This document shows, in pieces, positions 36,878 to 46,620 of a DNA stretch of 64,000 nt. Positions within the stretch are counted from its first letter, which is position 1. Every line of letters begins with the position of its first letter. The position numbers were made by a program, and so were the translations under genes. The notes below the pieces were generated by a model. The model did no database searches and was not told where the DNA came from. It saw only the letters and a program-made list of their open reading frames with translations. The DNA lies in NCBI RefSeq assembly GCF_024509525.1, contig NZ_JAMWEM010000004.1, positions 186,001-250,000 on the forward strand, read 5' to 3'. This DNA comes from Streptococcus suis (GTDB lineage: Bacteria; Bacillota; Bacilli; Lactobacillales; Streptococcaceae).

Positions 36878-37246
36878 TTAAAGTACTTCTGGTGCCAATG
36901 AAACGATTTTCATGAAACCGCCGTCACGCAATTCGCGTGCCACTGGGCCAAAGATACGAGTTCCGCGAGGTGTTTTATCTTCACGGATGATAACTGCAGC
37001 ATTCTCATCGAATTTGATGTATGAACCATCAGCACGACGAGCACCTGTCTTAGTACGAACGATAACGGCTTTAACAACGTCACCTTTTTTAACCGCACCA
37101 CCAGGAGTAGCTTGTTTTACTGAAGCAACGATGATGTCGCCGATGTTCGCGAATTTACGTCCTGAACCACCAAGAACTTTGATTGTCAAGATTTCGCGTG
37201 CGCCACTGTTGTCAGCAACTTTCAAACGAGTTTCTGTTTGAATCAT
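36878..37246 (-). CDS. rplN: 50S ribosomal protein L14
   Basis: 122 residues, starting [18 protein letters not shown] and containing the uL14 signature around [19 protein letters not shown]. Forms an inter-subunit bridge. Confidence 0.98.
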   Translation of the reverse strand: MIQTETRLKVADNSGAREILTIKVLGGSGRKFANIGDIIVASVKQATPGGAVKKGDVVKAVIVRTKTGARRADGSYIKFDENAAVIIREDKTPRGTRIFGPVARELRDGGFMKIVSLAPEVL

Positions 37247-37270
37247 GTCAATTTTCTCCTTTCAGGTTGA

Positions 37271-37531
37271 TTAAATGATAACTGCCTCTTCCACAACTTC
37301 TACAAGACGGAAACGTTTTGTAGCTGAAAGCGGGCGAGTTTCCATGATACGAACGATATCGCCTTCTTTAGCAACATTGTATTCATCATGAGCTTTGTAC
37401 TTTTTAGAGTAGTTAATACGTTTACCATAGACTGGGTGGTTACGTTTAGTTTCAACTACAACTGTGATTGTTTTGTCCATTTTGTCAGATACTACGCGTC
37501 CAACAAGAACTTTACGATTATTGCGTTCCAT
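37271..37531 (-). CDS. rpsQ: 30S ribosomal protein S17
   Basis: 86 residues; [20 protein letters not shown] and the C-terminal [18 protein letters not shown] are uS17 signatures. OB-fold, binds 16S rRNA 5' domain. Confidence 0.98.
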   Translation of the reverse strand: MERNNRKVLVGRVVSDKMDKTITVVVETKRNHPVYGKRINYSKKYKAHDEYNVAKEGDIVRIMETRPLSATKRFRLVEVVEEAVII

Positions 37532-37554
37532 TGAAATTCTCCTTTCCCAATCTA

Positions 37555-37761
37555 TTATTTAGTTTCTGATTGCACAGTTTTGATACGTGCAATTTGTTTC
37601 TTCACTTCGTTCAAACGAGCAGTTTGCTCAAGTTGACCAGCAGCAGCTTGGAAACGAAGTTCGAAGAGTTCTTTCTTCAATTCGTTTTCTTTCTTAGCAA
37701 GTTCTTCTTGAGAAAGGCCACGAAGTTCTTTTACAAAATCTTTAATTTCTTGAAGTTTCAT
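37555..37761 (-). CDS. rpmC: 50S ribosomal protein L29
   Basis: 68 residues, a helical hairpin starting [20 protein letters not shown] and containing [17 protein letters not shown]. Near the peptide exit tunnel. Nine bp after rplP. Confidence 0.98.
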   Translation of the reverse strand: MKLQEIKDFVKELRGLSQEELAKKENELKKELFELRFQAAAGQLEQTARLNEVKKQIARIKTVQSETK

Positions 37762-37770
37762 GTCTTCTCC

Positions 37771-38184
37771 TTATTCTGCTTCACGTTTTACGAATTTAAC
37801 TTTAACTGGCAATTTGTGACCAGCAAGGCGGAATGCTTCGCGTGCAATTTCTTCAGAAACGCCAGCTACTTCAAACATAACCTTACCGCGTTTAACTGGA
37901 GCTACCCAACCTTCAGGAGCACCTTTACCAGAACCCATACGTACACCGATAGCTTTAGCAGTGTATGATTTGTGTGGGAAGATTTTAATCCAAACTTTAC
38001 CACCACGTTTCATGTAACGCGTCATAGCGATACGGGCAGCTTCGATTTGGCGGTTTGTAATCCATGAGCTAGTAGTAGCTTGAAGACCAAATTCACCGAA
38101 GTCTACTTGTTTTCCACCTTTTGCTTCACCGCGCATTTTTCCACGGAATTCACGACGGTGTTTTACACGTTTAGGTACTAACAT
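37771..38184 (-). CDS. rplP: 50S ribosomal protein L16
   Basis: 137 residues; [17 protein letters not shown] and [19 protein letters not shown] are the uL16 signatures. Needed for A-site tRNA positioning. Starts 3 bp after rpsC. Confidence 0.98.
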   Translation of the reverse strand: MLVPKRVKHRREFRGKMRGEAKGGKQVDFGEFGLQATTSSWITNRQIEAARIAMTRYMKRGGKVWIKIFPHKSYTAKAIGVRMGSGKGAPEGWVAPVKRGKVMFEVAGVSEEIAREAFRLAGHKLPVKVKFVKREAE

Positions 38185-38187
38185 TTG

Positions 38188-38841
38188 TTATTTACCTCCT
38201 TTAGTGTTTTTACGAGCTGGAAGAACTTCACCACGGTAGATCCATACTTTAACACCAAGTTTACCGTAAGTTGTCAAAGCTTCTTCCCAAGCATAGTCGA
38301 TATCCGCACGAAGTGTATGAAGAGGAACAGTTCCTTCTGAGTAGCCTTCTGCACGGGCGATATCTGCACCGTTCAAACGACCAGAAACTTGTGTTTTGAT
38401 ACCTTTTGCACCAGCGCGCATTGCACGTTGGATTGCTTGTTTTTGAGCACGGCGGAATGCCACACGTTGCTCCAATTGACGAGCGATTGACTCACCAACA
38501 AGGTGTGCATCCAAATCAGGTTGTTTGATTTCGATGATGTTGATGTGTACTTGCTTACCAGTCAATTTGTTCAATTGAGCACGAAGTGCATCAACGTTGC
38601 TACCAGCTTTACCGATAACCATACCTGGCTTAGCAGTGTGGATAGAAACGATAACTTTGTTTACAGCACGTTCGATTTCGATTGTTGATGTTGACGCATC
38701 AGCCAATTCTTTTTTGATAAAGTTGCGGATTGCAAGATCTTCATGAAGGTAATCCGCGTATTCTTTTTCAGCATACCATTTAGCATCCCAATCACGGATG
38801 ATGCCAACACGCATACCAATTGGATGTACTTTTTGACCCAC
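38188..38841 (-). CDS. rpsC: 30S ribosomal protein S3
   Basis: 217 residues with an N-terminal KH domain ([15 protein letters not shown] near residue 73) and the C-terminal [15 protein letters not shown]. Part of the mRNA entry tunnel. Confidence 0.98.
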   Translation of the reverse strand: MGQKVHPIGMRVGIIRDWDAKWYAEKEYADYLHEDLAIRNFIKKELADASTSTIEIERAVNKVIVSIHTAKPGMVIGKAGSNVDALRAQLNKLTGKQVHINIIEIKQPDLDAHLVGESIARQLEQRVAFRRAQKQAIQRAMRAGAKGIKTQVSGRLNGADIARAEGYSEGTVPLHTLRADIDYAWEEALTTYGKLGVKVWIYRGEVLPARKNTKGGK

Positions 38842-38853
38842 GTTTTTACCTCC

Positions 38854-39198
38854 TTATTTCTCTGCCACAACTACAGTGATGTGAGCTGTGCGTTTGTTGA
38901 GTGGTGAAGCAGAACCTTTCGCACGTGGACGGAAACGTTTCAACGTTGGTCCTTCGTTTGCGAATGCTTCGCTGACTACCAAGTTAGCTTTTTCCAAACC
39001 AAAGTTGTTTTCAGCGTTAGCGATTGCTGAGTTCAAAACTCCCTCGATAATGCCTGCAGCTTTGTTTGGTGTGAATTTCAAGATTGCGATTGCGTCTGCT
39101 ACGCTTTTGCCACGGATATTATCCAAGACAAGACGTGATTTACGAGGTGAAACACGTACTGTGCGAGCAGTTGCTTTAGCTGAAGTAATTTCTGCCAT
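38854..39198 (-). CDS. rplV: 50S ribosomal protein L22
   Basis: 114 residues; [19 protein letters not shown] and the beta-hairpin [20 protein letters not shown] that lines the exit tunnel and influences macrolide action. Confidence 0.98.
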   Translation of the reverse strand: MAEITSAKATARTVRVSPRKSRLVLDNIRGKSVADAIAILKFTPNKAAGIIEGVLNSAIANAENNFGLEKANLVVSEAFANEGPTLKRFRPRAKGSASPLNKRTAHITVVVAEK

Positions 39199-39215
39199 TG
39201 TGTTTTCCTCCTAAA

Positions 39216-39497
39216 TTATTTACGACGAGTTTTCTTGTCGTCAGCAGCATGACCTTTGTAAGTACGAGTTGGTGCAAATTCACCAAGTTTGTGACCTACC
39301 ATGTCTTCTTGAATGTATACAGGCACGTGTTTACGTCCATCGTAAACCGCGATTGTATAACCGATGAAACTTGGGAAGATCGTTGAACGACGTGACCAAG
39401 TTTTAATTACTTTTTTCTTTTCGTCGTTTGCTTGAGCTTCAACTTTTTTCATCAAATGCTCATCGACGAAAGGTCCTTTTTTAAGACTACGTCCCAT
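39216..39497 (-). CDS. rpsS: 30S ribosomal protein S19
   Basis: 93 residues, [19 protein letters not shown], with [19 protein letters not shown]. Located in the small-subunit head. Confidence 0.98.
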
Positions 39498-39598
39498 TTT
39501 AGTGTTTTCTCCTTTAAAATATGTACCACAGCGGCTTGCCCGCTTTGCGGGCTACCGAGTTGGCGGATGATATAGAATGCTAGGCAACTAAGAATAAA
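39498..39598 (-). other. rplB-rpsS spacer with GC hairpin
   Basis: GCCCGC-TTT-GCGGGC near 39538-39552 is the strongest short stem in the operon. No T-run follows. Confidence 0.45.
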
Positions 39599-40432
39599 TT
39601 ATTTTTGGTTGCGACGACGAACGATAAGTTTGTCAGATTTAGCTTTCTTGTTACGAGTTTTCAAACCAAGAGCTGGTTTACCCCATGGTGTAGATGGTGC
39701 TTTACGACCAACTGGTGCTTTACCTTCACCACCACCGTGTGGGTGATCGTTAGGGTTCATTACAGAACCGCGAACTGTTGGACGGATACCTTTCCAACGG
39801 CTACGACCTGCTTTACCAAGGTTAACAAGGCCATGTTGTTCGTTACCTACCACACCAACAGTAGCACGGCAAGTACCAAGGATCATACGAACTTCACCTG
39901 ATTGAAGACGAACAAGAACGTATTTACCTTCTTGACCAAGAACCTGTGCAGATGCACCGGCAGCACGAACCAACTCACCACCGCGACCTGGCTTCAACTC
40001 GATGTTGTGAACAACAGTACCGACTGGGATGTTTGCAAGTGGAAGTGCGTTACCAACTTTGATATCTGCTTCTGGACCTGAAACGATGCGTTGACCAACT
40101 TCAAGACCTTTAGGAGCAATGATGTAAGCTTTAACACCGTCTGTGTAGTGTACAAGAGCGATGTTGGCTGAACGGTTTGGATCATATTCGATAGTTTTAA
40201 CGATTGCTTCAACGCCATCTTTGTTACGTTTGAAGTCTACCAAACGGTAGAAACGTTTGTGACCGCCACCTTGGTGACGAACAGTGATGCGACCGTTGTT
40301 GTTACGACCAGCTTTGCTCTTCAAAGCAACAAGCAAGCTTTTTTCTGGAGTGCTTGTTGTGATTTCAGCGAAGTCCAAAGAAGTCATGTTACGACGGCCA
40401 TTTGTCGTTGGTTTATAAACTTTAATACCCAC
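39599..40432 (-). CDS. rplB: 50S ribosomal protein L2
   Basis: 277 residues; the peptidyl-transferase-proximal block [19 protein letters not shown] includes the conserved His. Starts [17 protein letters not shown]. Confidence 0.98.
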   Translation of the reverse strand: MGIKVYKPTTNGRRNMTSLDFAEITTSTPEKSLLVALKSKAGRNNNGRITVRHQGGGHKRFYRLVDFKRNKDGVEAIVKTIEYDPNRSANIALVHYTDGVKAYIIAPKGLEVGQRIVSGPEADIKVGNALPLANIPVGTVVHNIELKPGRGGELVRAAGASAQVLGQEGKYVLVRLQSGEVRMILGTCRATVGVVGNEQHGLVNLGKAGRSRWKGIRPTVRGSVMNPNDHPHGGGEGKAPVGRKAPSTPWGKPALGLKTRNKKAKSDKLIVRRRNQK

Positions 40433-40449
40433 GTTAATTCCTCCTTTGA

Positions 40450-40749
40450 TTATTCAGCGTCAGCTGTAGCGAACAATTCGATCGCTTTTGAATCAGCAGC
40501 CAATGTGATGATTGCTTTTTTCACTTTGTTTGTGCGACCTACATAACGACCTACGCGTTTTGTTTTAGGTTTCACGTTGATTGTGTTAACATTTGCAACT
40601 TTAACACCCTCGAATGCAGCTTCAACAGCTTGCTTGATCAAGAGTTTGTGTGCACGAGTGTCAACTTCAAATACATACTTGCCTGCTTCGAGTTGGCCCA
40701 TTGAGCTTTCTGTGATGACAGGTTTTTTGATAACATCATACAAATTCAT
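40450..40749 (-). CDS. rplW: 50S ribosomal protein L23
   Basis: 99 residues, [20 protein letters not shown], with the uL23 [18 protein letters not shown]. Docking site for trigger factor and SRP. Its start shares one base with the rplD stop. Confidence 0.98.
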   Translation of the reverse strand: MNLYDVIKKPVITESSMGQLEAGKYVFEVDTRAHKLLIKQAVEAAFEGVKVANVNTINVKPKTKRVGRYVGRTNKVKKAIITLAADSKAIELFATADAE

Positions 40750-41372
40750 TATGCAAGAACCTCCTCAATTTTAGAGATAGCTGCTTGAGTTACAAGAAGT
40801 TTGTCTGCATTTGCGATGTCAAGTACGCTTGCAGTTGTTGCAGTTGCAACTTTAACTCCTGGGATGTTACGAGCAGAAAGAGCTGCGAATTCGTTGCCTT
40901 CTTCAAGAATAACAAGGACTTTAGAATCAATGCTCAATGCTGCAAGTACTTTTGCAAATTCAGCAGTTTTTGGAGCTGTGAATTCAAGTGAGTTAACAGC
41001 TACAAATTTGTTTTCAGCAACTTTTTCTGAGTAAACAGATTTAAGTGCCAAGCGACGAACTTTTTGTGGAAGTTTGTACGCGTATGAACGTGGAGTTGGT
41101 CCGAAGACTACGCCACCGCCACGCCATTGTGGTGAACGGATAGAACCTTGACGAGCACGTCCAGTTCCTTTTTGACGCCATGGTTTGCGTCCGCCACCTG
41201 AGACTGCTGAACGGTTTTTAACTGCGTGAGTACCTTGACGAAGGCTAGCACGTTGGCTGATGATCACATCAAATACAACTGCTTGGTTTGGCTCGATACC
41301 AAAGATCGCATCGTTAAGAACTACTTCACCAGCTTGTTTACCAGTTTGGTCAAATAATGTTACGTTTGCCAT
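40749..41372 (-). CDS. rplD: 50S ribosomal protein L4
   Basis: 207 residues. The extended tunnel loop [18 protein letters not shown] is intact. In several bacteria L4 represses its own S10 operon; whether that happens here cannot be seen. Confidence 0.98.
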   Translation of the reverse strand: MANVTLFDQTGKQAGEVVLNDAIFGIEPNQAVVFDVIISQRASLRQGTHAVKNRSAVSGGGRKPWRQKGTGRARQGSIRSPQWRGGGVVFGPTPRSYAYKLPQKVRRLALKSVYSEKVAENKFVAVNSLEFTAPKTAEFAKVLAALSIDSKVLVILEEGNEFAALSARNIPGVKVATATTASVLDIANADKLLVTQAAISKIEEVLA

Positions 41373-41396
41373 TTCGACTGATTTCCCCTTTCCTTA

Positions 41397-42023
41397 TTAT
41401 TTACCAGCTTTAACTGCTGACTTGATAGTGATAAGAGATTTCTTAGCACCTGGTACGTTACCTTTGATAAGGATAACGTTCTTTTCTGGAACAACTTGTA
41501 CAACTTCAAGGTTTTGAATTGTTACACGGTTGCCGCCCATACGACCTGCAAGGTTTTTACCTTTGAATACACGGTTAGGTGCAACAGGACCCATAGAACC
41601 TGGACGACGATGGTAACGAGAACCGTGAGCCATAGGACCACGTGATTGACCATGGCGTTTGATAACACCTTGGAAACCTTTACCTTTAGATGTACCAGTT
41701 ACATCAACAACATCACCAGCTGCGAAAGTTTCAACTGTAATTTCTTGTCCAACTTCCAAGCCTTCAATGTTTTTGAATTCACGAATGAAGCGCTTAGGAG
41801 CTGTGTTAGCTTTAGCTACATGGCCTTTGGCAGGTTTGTTGCTCAATACTTCACGTTTGTCATCAAAACCAACTTGAACTGCTGCATAACCATCAGTTTC
41901 AACTGTTTTCACTTGAAGAACAACGTTTGGAGTTGCTTCGATGACAGTTACAGGGATAAATTCACCAGATTCAGTGAAGATTTGAGTCATTCCCACTTTT
42001 TTCCCTAAGATTCCTTTTGTCAT
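41397..42023 (-). CDS. rplC: 50S ribosomal protein L3
   Basis: 208 residues, [19 protein letters not shown], with [16 protein letters not shown] and [16 protein letters not shown]. Begins after a 214-bp spacer from rpsJ, which is exceptional for this gene pair. Confidence 0.98.
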
Positions 42024-42237
42024 GAGAAAAATATTCCTTTTCTTAATATTGTATTTAAAAAGTTTTTAACGAGCGTTTTTCATGCTCAAACCAAGATACA
42101 AAGGGCGTCAAACTCAAAGTGAAAATAGGAAACTCGACAAAGAAACTTCTGTTTCTAGGAAAGTTTATCTTTTTTCACACGAAGTTTAGCCCGTGTTCAA
42201 TTATGAACACTTGCTTTTAGTTTACCTTGCGACTTGA
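42024..42237. repeat. 214-bp spacer insert (rpsJ-rplC) carrying the same palindromic element as 34896-35138
   Basis: The plus strand carries AAGTGAAAATAGGAAA (near 42114), a central GAAAC/GTTTC hairpin, TTTATCTTTTTTCACAC (near 42164-42180) and a GTTTAGCCCGTGTTCAA tail. Both outer blocks match the element in the rpsH-rplF spacer, in the opposite orientation. Confidence 0.6.
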
Positions 42238-42546
42238 TTACAATTTAATTTCTACGTTTACACCACTTGGAAGATCCAATTTCATCAAAGCATCAACTGT
42301 TTTTTGAGTTGGGTTGATGATGTCGATCAAACGTTTGTGTGTACGCATTTCGAACTGCTCACGAGAATCTTTGTACTTGTGAGTCGCACGGATGATAGTG
42401 TAGAGGCTACGTTCTGTTGGAAGTGGAACTGGACCTGCTACTTGAGCACCTGTACGAGTTGCAGTTTCAACGATTTTTGCAGCTGCTGTATCAAGTGTAC
42501 GGTGTTCGTACGCTTTCAAGCGGATGCGGATTTTTTTGTTTGCCAT
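42238..42546 (-). CDS. rpsJ: 30S ribosomal protein S10
   Basis: 102 residues; the uS10 core [16 protein letters not shown] and [12 protein letters not shown] are intact. S10 also acts as the antitermination factor NusE. First gene of the operon, 130-140 bases after the promoter. Confidence 0.98.
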   Translation of the reverse strand: MANKKIRIRLKAYEHRTLDTAAAKIVETATRTGAQVAGPVPLPTERSLYTIIRATHKYKDSREQFEMRTHKRLIDIINPTQKTVDALMKLDLPSGVNVEIKL

Positions 42547-42712
42547 CTTTTTCTCCTTTTCGTCTATTTAACATAATAGGCTAGCTCCACAAGAAAACCA
42601 ACACGTGTTGCGTGGCAATGCAACCGAGCGTGTCGCAACCTCTTGCATCAAAGCTACAGCCGTAATTTTTACGGCACTAGAACATTCTAACAGATTCTGT
42701 CAGGCATTGCAA
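42547..42712 (-). promoter_or_regulatory. S10 operon promoter and leader
   Basis: Minus strand TTGCAA (42707-42712), 17-bp spacer, TAGAAT (42684-42689). The leader begins with a GCCGTAA-ATT-TTACGGC-type hairpin (42659-42675) near the likely start site and has another GTTGC/GCAAC pairing near 42607-42638. An r-protein-binding leader is plausible but unproven. Beyond it, 42713-42884 shows nothing I can support. Confidence 0.65.
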
Positions 42713-42884
42713 GACTTTATGCTCACTTTTTTGAAAAGTTTTTATTTTTTATACCTGTTAAATTCCAGAGTAAGTTTAAGCGAATATTGAAAGCGGGATT
42801 CTCTGCAAGTTGGTTGATATTATTTGGTTGATATTATATAGTAGAAAAAGTGTTGAATTTACTATCAATAATCAGAGCGAGTTT

Positions 42885-43604
42885 TTATTGTGTAAAATAG
42901 CTCCAAATCACCGCAATGAGAATAGCTGGTAGCATATTGGCCACGCGAATCTTTTTGTCCCAGATGATATTAACACCAACACAGAAGATGAGGGCGGAGC
43001 CAATAAAGGAGAGATTGGCAAGGGCCTGATCCGTCATCAAAGGTTCAATCAGGCGTGCCAAAAGAGTCACAGAGCCTTGAAAAATCAAGACAGGTACTGC
43101 GGAAAATCCAGCCCCCTTGCCCAAACTCGAGGTCATAATCAAAATGATGATAAAGTCTAGAATACTCTTAATGGCCAAAAGGCTATAATCTCCCGTCAGA
43201 CCATCTTGTATAGAGCCAATAATGGCCATGGCTCCGATACAGACCGTCAGGGAGGCAGTTAGAAAAGCATCCAAAAACTGAGAGTCTTGACCATTGCCCG
43301 ACTTTTCTCGGAACCAGATACCCAGCTTTTCAAACCAACCTTCGATATGGAGTACTTCCCCAATCAAAGTCCCCAAGGCTAGACTAAGGACCAAAAGCAT
43401 GCTGTTTTGACTTTTGAGTTGACCGTCAACGACTGTCAACAGTCCTTCTAAACTACCTGAAATTCCTAAAAATAAAACAGCTAGCCCGCTCGCCACCGTT
43501 AAACCTGATTGATGGCGTTCTTTCAGCAAATGACCAAACCAAGACCCTAGCACACCTGCTAGGGCAATGGCCACTGTATTGATAATTGTTCCTAAAGCAA
43601 ACAT
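42885..43604 (-). CDS. DUF554 family membrane protein
   Basis: 239 residues, strongly hydrophobic with about six to seven membrane segments. MFALGTIINTVAIALAGVLG and the GLAVLFLGISGSLEG segment match the DUF554 (YdfK-like) family, of unknown, possibly transport, function. Four bases after rsmE, so it is part of the prmA-rsmE group. Confidence 0.85.
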   Translation of the reverse strand: MFALGTIINTVAIALAGVLGSWFGHLLKERHQSGLTVASGLAVLFLGISGSLEGLLTVVDGQLKSQNSMLLVLSLALGTLIGEVLHIEGWFEKLGIWFREKSGNGQDSQFLDAFLTASLTVCIGAMAIIGSIQDGLTGDYSLLAIKSILDFIIILIMTSSLGKGAGFSAVPVLIFQGSVTLLARLIEPLMTDQALANLSFIGSALIFCVGVNIIWDKKIRVANMLPAILIAVIWSYFTQ

Positions 43605-43608
43605 GACC

Positions 43609-44355
43609 TTACCTCAACAATTCCGTCGCATAGCTAATGGCAGACAGAGCATAGAGTGGTGCCGTTTCTGCTCGCAAGATACGAGGACCAAGACCTGTCT
43701 TGATAGCTCCTGCTCCTTCAAATGCGGCCACTTCCTCAGGCGATACGCCGCCTTCTGGACCGACGATGACCAGGACTGATTGACCTATTTCTAAGCCAGA
43801 CAAGATTTTCACCAGATTGGCTTGTTCGCCCTCCTTGGCGGCTTCTTCGTAGGCTAGGATAACCTGGTCAAAACCCGCCAGCTGAGCTAGGAAATCCGAT
43901 TTTTTCTCAAACAAGCGAACAGCTGGAATGCGATTGCGTTTGCTTTGCTCGGCTGCGCCTTGGGCGATTTTTTCTAACTTTTCTGCTTTTTTTGCCAGTT
44001 TTTTGCCGTCCCATTTGACTACAGACCAGTCAGCAGGAAAGGCCCAAAGAGCTGCCATGCCTAATTCCGTTGCCTTTTGGGCGACAAATTCGAGCTTATC
44101 TCCCTTAGGAAAGCCCATAGCAATGGTAACGGAGACAGGTAATTCGACATTATCTGTCAGTTCTTCGATGATTTCAACAGATTGGCTCTGGCTATCCACT
44201 ACACGCGCCAAGCGTTTGATACCATCATCAAAGACCAGGACAATCTGGTCGTCTGCCTGCAAGCGCATAACAGAAAACATATGCTTGGCAGTGTCCTTAT
44301 CGCTTATCTGGAAAATGCCCTGCGGTGCTCTGCCATTGACAAAATACTGCTGCAT
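43609..44355 (-). CDS. rsmE: 16S rRNA (uracil-1498-N3)-methyltransferase
   Basis: 248 residues from the ATG at 44353-44355, five bases after TTGGAGG; the frame extends four codons upstream without reason. N-terminal PUA-like domain (HMFSVMRLQADDQI) and C-terminal SPOUT knot with VIVGPEGGVSPEEV and LGPRILRAETA. It starts one base before the prmA stop codon. Confidence 0.95.
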   Translation of the reverse strand: MQQYFVNGRAPQGIFQISDKDTAKHMFSVMRLQADDQIVLVFDDGIKRLARVVDSQSQSVEIIEELTDNVELPVSVTIAMGFPKGDKLEFVAQKATELGMAALWAFPADWSVVKWDGKKLAKKAEKLEKIAQGAAEQSKRNRIPAVRLFEKKSDFLAQLAGFDQVILAYEEAAKEGEQANLVKILSGLEIGQSVLVIVGPEGGVSPEEVAAFEGAGAIKTGLGPRILRAETAPLYALSAISYATELLR

Positions 44356-44356
44356 C

Positions 44357-45310
44357 CTAGCCTCCAATCACACCTGAGCGGTCAGCCGTCTTCTTAAAGA
44401 CGCAGCAATTCCACTCGCCCTGAATCATGTGGGTCTCAAGGAAGAAGCCAGCCGCCTCCGCAGATGTTCGCACCATGTCCCACTTATCCGCGATGATGCC
44501 GCTCATAATCAGGTAGCCCTCGTCCTTGACCAGACGGTAGGCATCCTCGGTCAGATGGATGAGAATGTCCGCCAAGATGTTGGCAACGATAACTTCTGCT
44601 TTAATATCAACGCCACGAAGCAAGTCACCTGCCGCGACATGAATATTGCTAGTATTGGCATTGAGATCAATGTTTTCCTGAGCTACACGCACCGCCACTT
44701 CATCCAAGTCATAAGCGTAAATCTCCTTGGCGCCCAAGAGGGAGCTAGCAATGGAAAGGACACCTGAACCTGTGCCGACGTCGATGACCGTTTCACCACC
44801 ACGCAGGACCTGAGAAAGAGCAAAAAGGCTCATCTTAGTGGTCGGGTGAGTTCCTGTACCGAAAGCCATACCTGGATCTAAGCGGATAATCTTCTCACCA
44901 GCAGTCGCCTCGTAGTCGGTCCAAGACGGCACAATGGTCAAATCGTGGGTAATGCGGGCTGGCTCATAGTACTTCTTCCAGTTGTCCGCCCAGTCTTCCT
45001 CTGCCAATTCCTGACTTTCTAGGCTGACCTGACCCGTTTCCAAGCCAAAGCCTGTCAAATCCGCCAAGCGCGTCGCCAAGTCTGCCTTAACTTCCTCAAT
45101 ATCTACAGTATCAGGATAGTAAGCCGTAATGGCAATCATATCTGACTGCTCTACCTCGGGATAGAGCTCGCCGAAACGGTCTTCCTGCCCCACATAGTCA
45201 GCCGAGTCGCTAATAGCCACTCCTTGACTACCCGTTTCAATCATCAGATTTGAAACTGCCTCTTCTGCATCACGATGTACGTGAATCGTTAATTCTTGCC
45301 ATGAGTTCAT
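44357..45310 (-). CDS. prmA: Ribosomal protein L11 methyltransferase
   Basis: 317 residues. N-terminal substrate-recognition domain, linker [11 protein letters not shown], then the SAM-binding [15 protein letters not shown] near residue 178 and the catalytic NILADILI. Trimethylates L11. Its first 41 bp overlap the end of the HD-domain gene. Confidence 0.96.
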   Translation of the reverse strand: MNSWQELTIHVHRDAEEAVSNLMIETGSQGVAISDSADYVGQEDRFGELYPEVEQSDMIAITAYYPDTVDIEEVKADLATRLADLTGFGLETGQVSLESQELAEEDWADNWKKYYEPARITHDLTIVPSWTDYEATAGEKIIRLDPGMAFGTGTHPTTKMSLFALSQVLRGGETVIDVGTGSGVLSIASSLLGAKEIYAYDLDEVAVRVAQENIDLNANTSNIHVAAGDLLRGVDIKAEVIVANILADILIHLTEDAYRLVKDEGYLIMSGIIADKWDMVRTSAEAAGFFLETHMIQGEWNCCVFKKTADRSGVIGG

Positions 45311-45740
45311 GTTTGTTTTCCTTAAATTCTAAAAATTCGATAGCTCTTTTATATTTTTCATAACGTTCTAAATCCTTTGGGGTTACTTTTTCAAGTCTAC
45401 TTAGATCTGAATTGTGTTTTAAATCAGCCAACTTTACAACTCTTGCTAAGGGATTTGAACGGACACCTTTTAAATACTCTGTATAATCTTGCCCTTTTTT
45501 CTTGGTCAAGCTGTCAATTGCCACAAGAATATATTTTTCACAGCCTATGTGATACAAATCTTTTAAATCATAGTCCGTATCCTCTACAATATCGTGCAGA
45601 TAAGCAAGCTTTTTTTCATCTTCAGTTTGAACACTTGAGGCAACAGCCTCTAGGTGTTCAAAATACGGCCTACCTGCCTTATCTACCTGACCAGCATGTG
45701 CCTTTTTAGCCAGTTCTCTAGCCCATTCTACGCTCTTCAT
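45270..45740 (-). CDS. HD-domain protein (RelA/SpoT hydrolase-like)
   Basis: 156 residues. [30 protein letters not shown] and [15 protein letters not shown] are the His, HD and Asp-His blocks of SpoT/MESH1-type HD domains, without a synthetase or TGS domain. A small alarmone or nucleotide pyrophosphohydrolase is the natural guess; activity is not shown. Confidence 0.8.
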   Translation of the reverse strand: MKSVEWARELAKKAHAGQVDKAGRPYFEHLEAVASSVQTEDEKKLAYLHDIVEDTDYDLKDLYHIGCEKYILVAIDSLTKKKGQDYTEYLKGVRSNPLARVVKLADLKHNSDLSRLEKVTPKDLERYEKYKRAIEFLEFKENKHELMARINDSRTS

Positions 45741-45743
45741 GTC

Positions 45744-46214
45744 CTAATACCTCGGATATGGGTAAAATTCCCCTTCCACCAAGTCTGCTCTTCCTTTTTC
45801 AAAAGCCTCACTATCCCAAGCAATCGCAAATTCTTGGGCTTCTGGGTCCGCCAAAAAGTCCATGAGGTCATCTAATCCTTGGTCGGCGGTGTCCTTGAGA
45901 AAGCCTGCGAAGTAGGTCAGAAACTCTGCCGAAAAGCCCTTCTTGGCGTCAAATGGCAGAGCGACCAGATAGTCTTCCTCGTCAAAGCGAGACTTGTCCT
46001 GATTGTAGAAAAGGACATACTCCTCCAGGACAATATCCTCCGCAGAGGCATTACCTTCGTCGTCCACCGTTTCAATCCCAGCCGCATTTTGTGCTTCCAA
46101 GATAAAAGCCAACTCAACAGCGTGGTTTTTCTTGTCCCAGTTGAGTTCATAATCATAAGTAAAGTGTTTGTCCAGTGCTGCTTCCAGCATATCTAGAAAG
46201 CCATGTTTCGCCAT
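45744..46214 (-). CDS. DUF3013 family protein
   Basis: 156 acidic residues with many Asp/Glu and no membrane segment; starts MAKHGFLDMLEAALDKHF and ends YPYPRY. I recognise the streptococcal DUF3013 family, function unknown. It starts one base before the MazG-like gene stop, within a tight five-gene run to DUF554. Confidence 0.75.
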   Translation of the reverse strand: MAKHGFLDMLEAALDKHFTYDYELNWDKKNHAVELAFILEAQNAAGIETVDDEGNASAEDIVLEEYVLFYNQDKSRFDEEDYLVALPFDAKKGFSAEFLTYFAGFLKDTADQGLDDLMDFLADPEAQEFAIAWDSEAFEKGRADLVEGEFYPYPRY

Positions 46215-46215
46215 T

Positions 46216-46551
46216 CTATTTCCTCTTTTCTATAAATTCCAATAAATTTATTTCTCGACCGTATTTGACGGAAGCCCGCTTGTCTTTCTCCAAAATGGAC
46301 TTGGTTAAATCTAGTTGATTCACCGCTGCTAAGGCTACAGCATAGTGAATAACGTCAGCTAATTCTTCTGCCAAACGAGCAGAGCTGTCGTCTTCGCTAT
46401 CCATCATCTTGCGGCCTGCACGTTGATTCAGTAGCTCTGCCACTTCACCAATTTCTTCCACTAATTTCATAAAGAGACTTTGCTCTGGAACTGTCGTCCC
46501 ATAGTGGTCACGCAAGTATTCTTCCAAAACACTCACTGTCAACTCCGCCAT
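46216..46551 (-). CDS. MazG-like nucleotide pyrophosphohydrolase
   Basis: 111 residues. The EExxE...ExxD pattern of all-alpha NTP pyrophosphohydrolases is visible: VEEIGEVAELL near residue 31 and EELADVIHYAVAL near 62. These enzymes cleave (d)NTPs to NMP and pyrophosphate. Divergent from rarA. Confidence 0.82.
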   Translation of the reverse strand: MAELTVSVLEEYLRDHYGTTVPEQSLFMKLVEEIGEVAELLNQRAGRKMMDSEDDSSARLAEELADVIHYAVALAAVNQLDLTKSILEKDKRASVKYGREINLLEFIEKRK

Positions 46552-46620
46552 CTTCGTTTCTCTCCAAATCCTAAAATTGTAGTATAATGATTATACCATA
46601 AATGTACTGAAAGGAAGCCT

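Noticed and set aside
43928..44377. 149-codon plus-strand ORF opposite rsmE
   Set aside because: Shadow of rsmE, with no RBS or family match.
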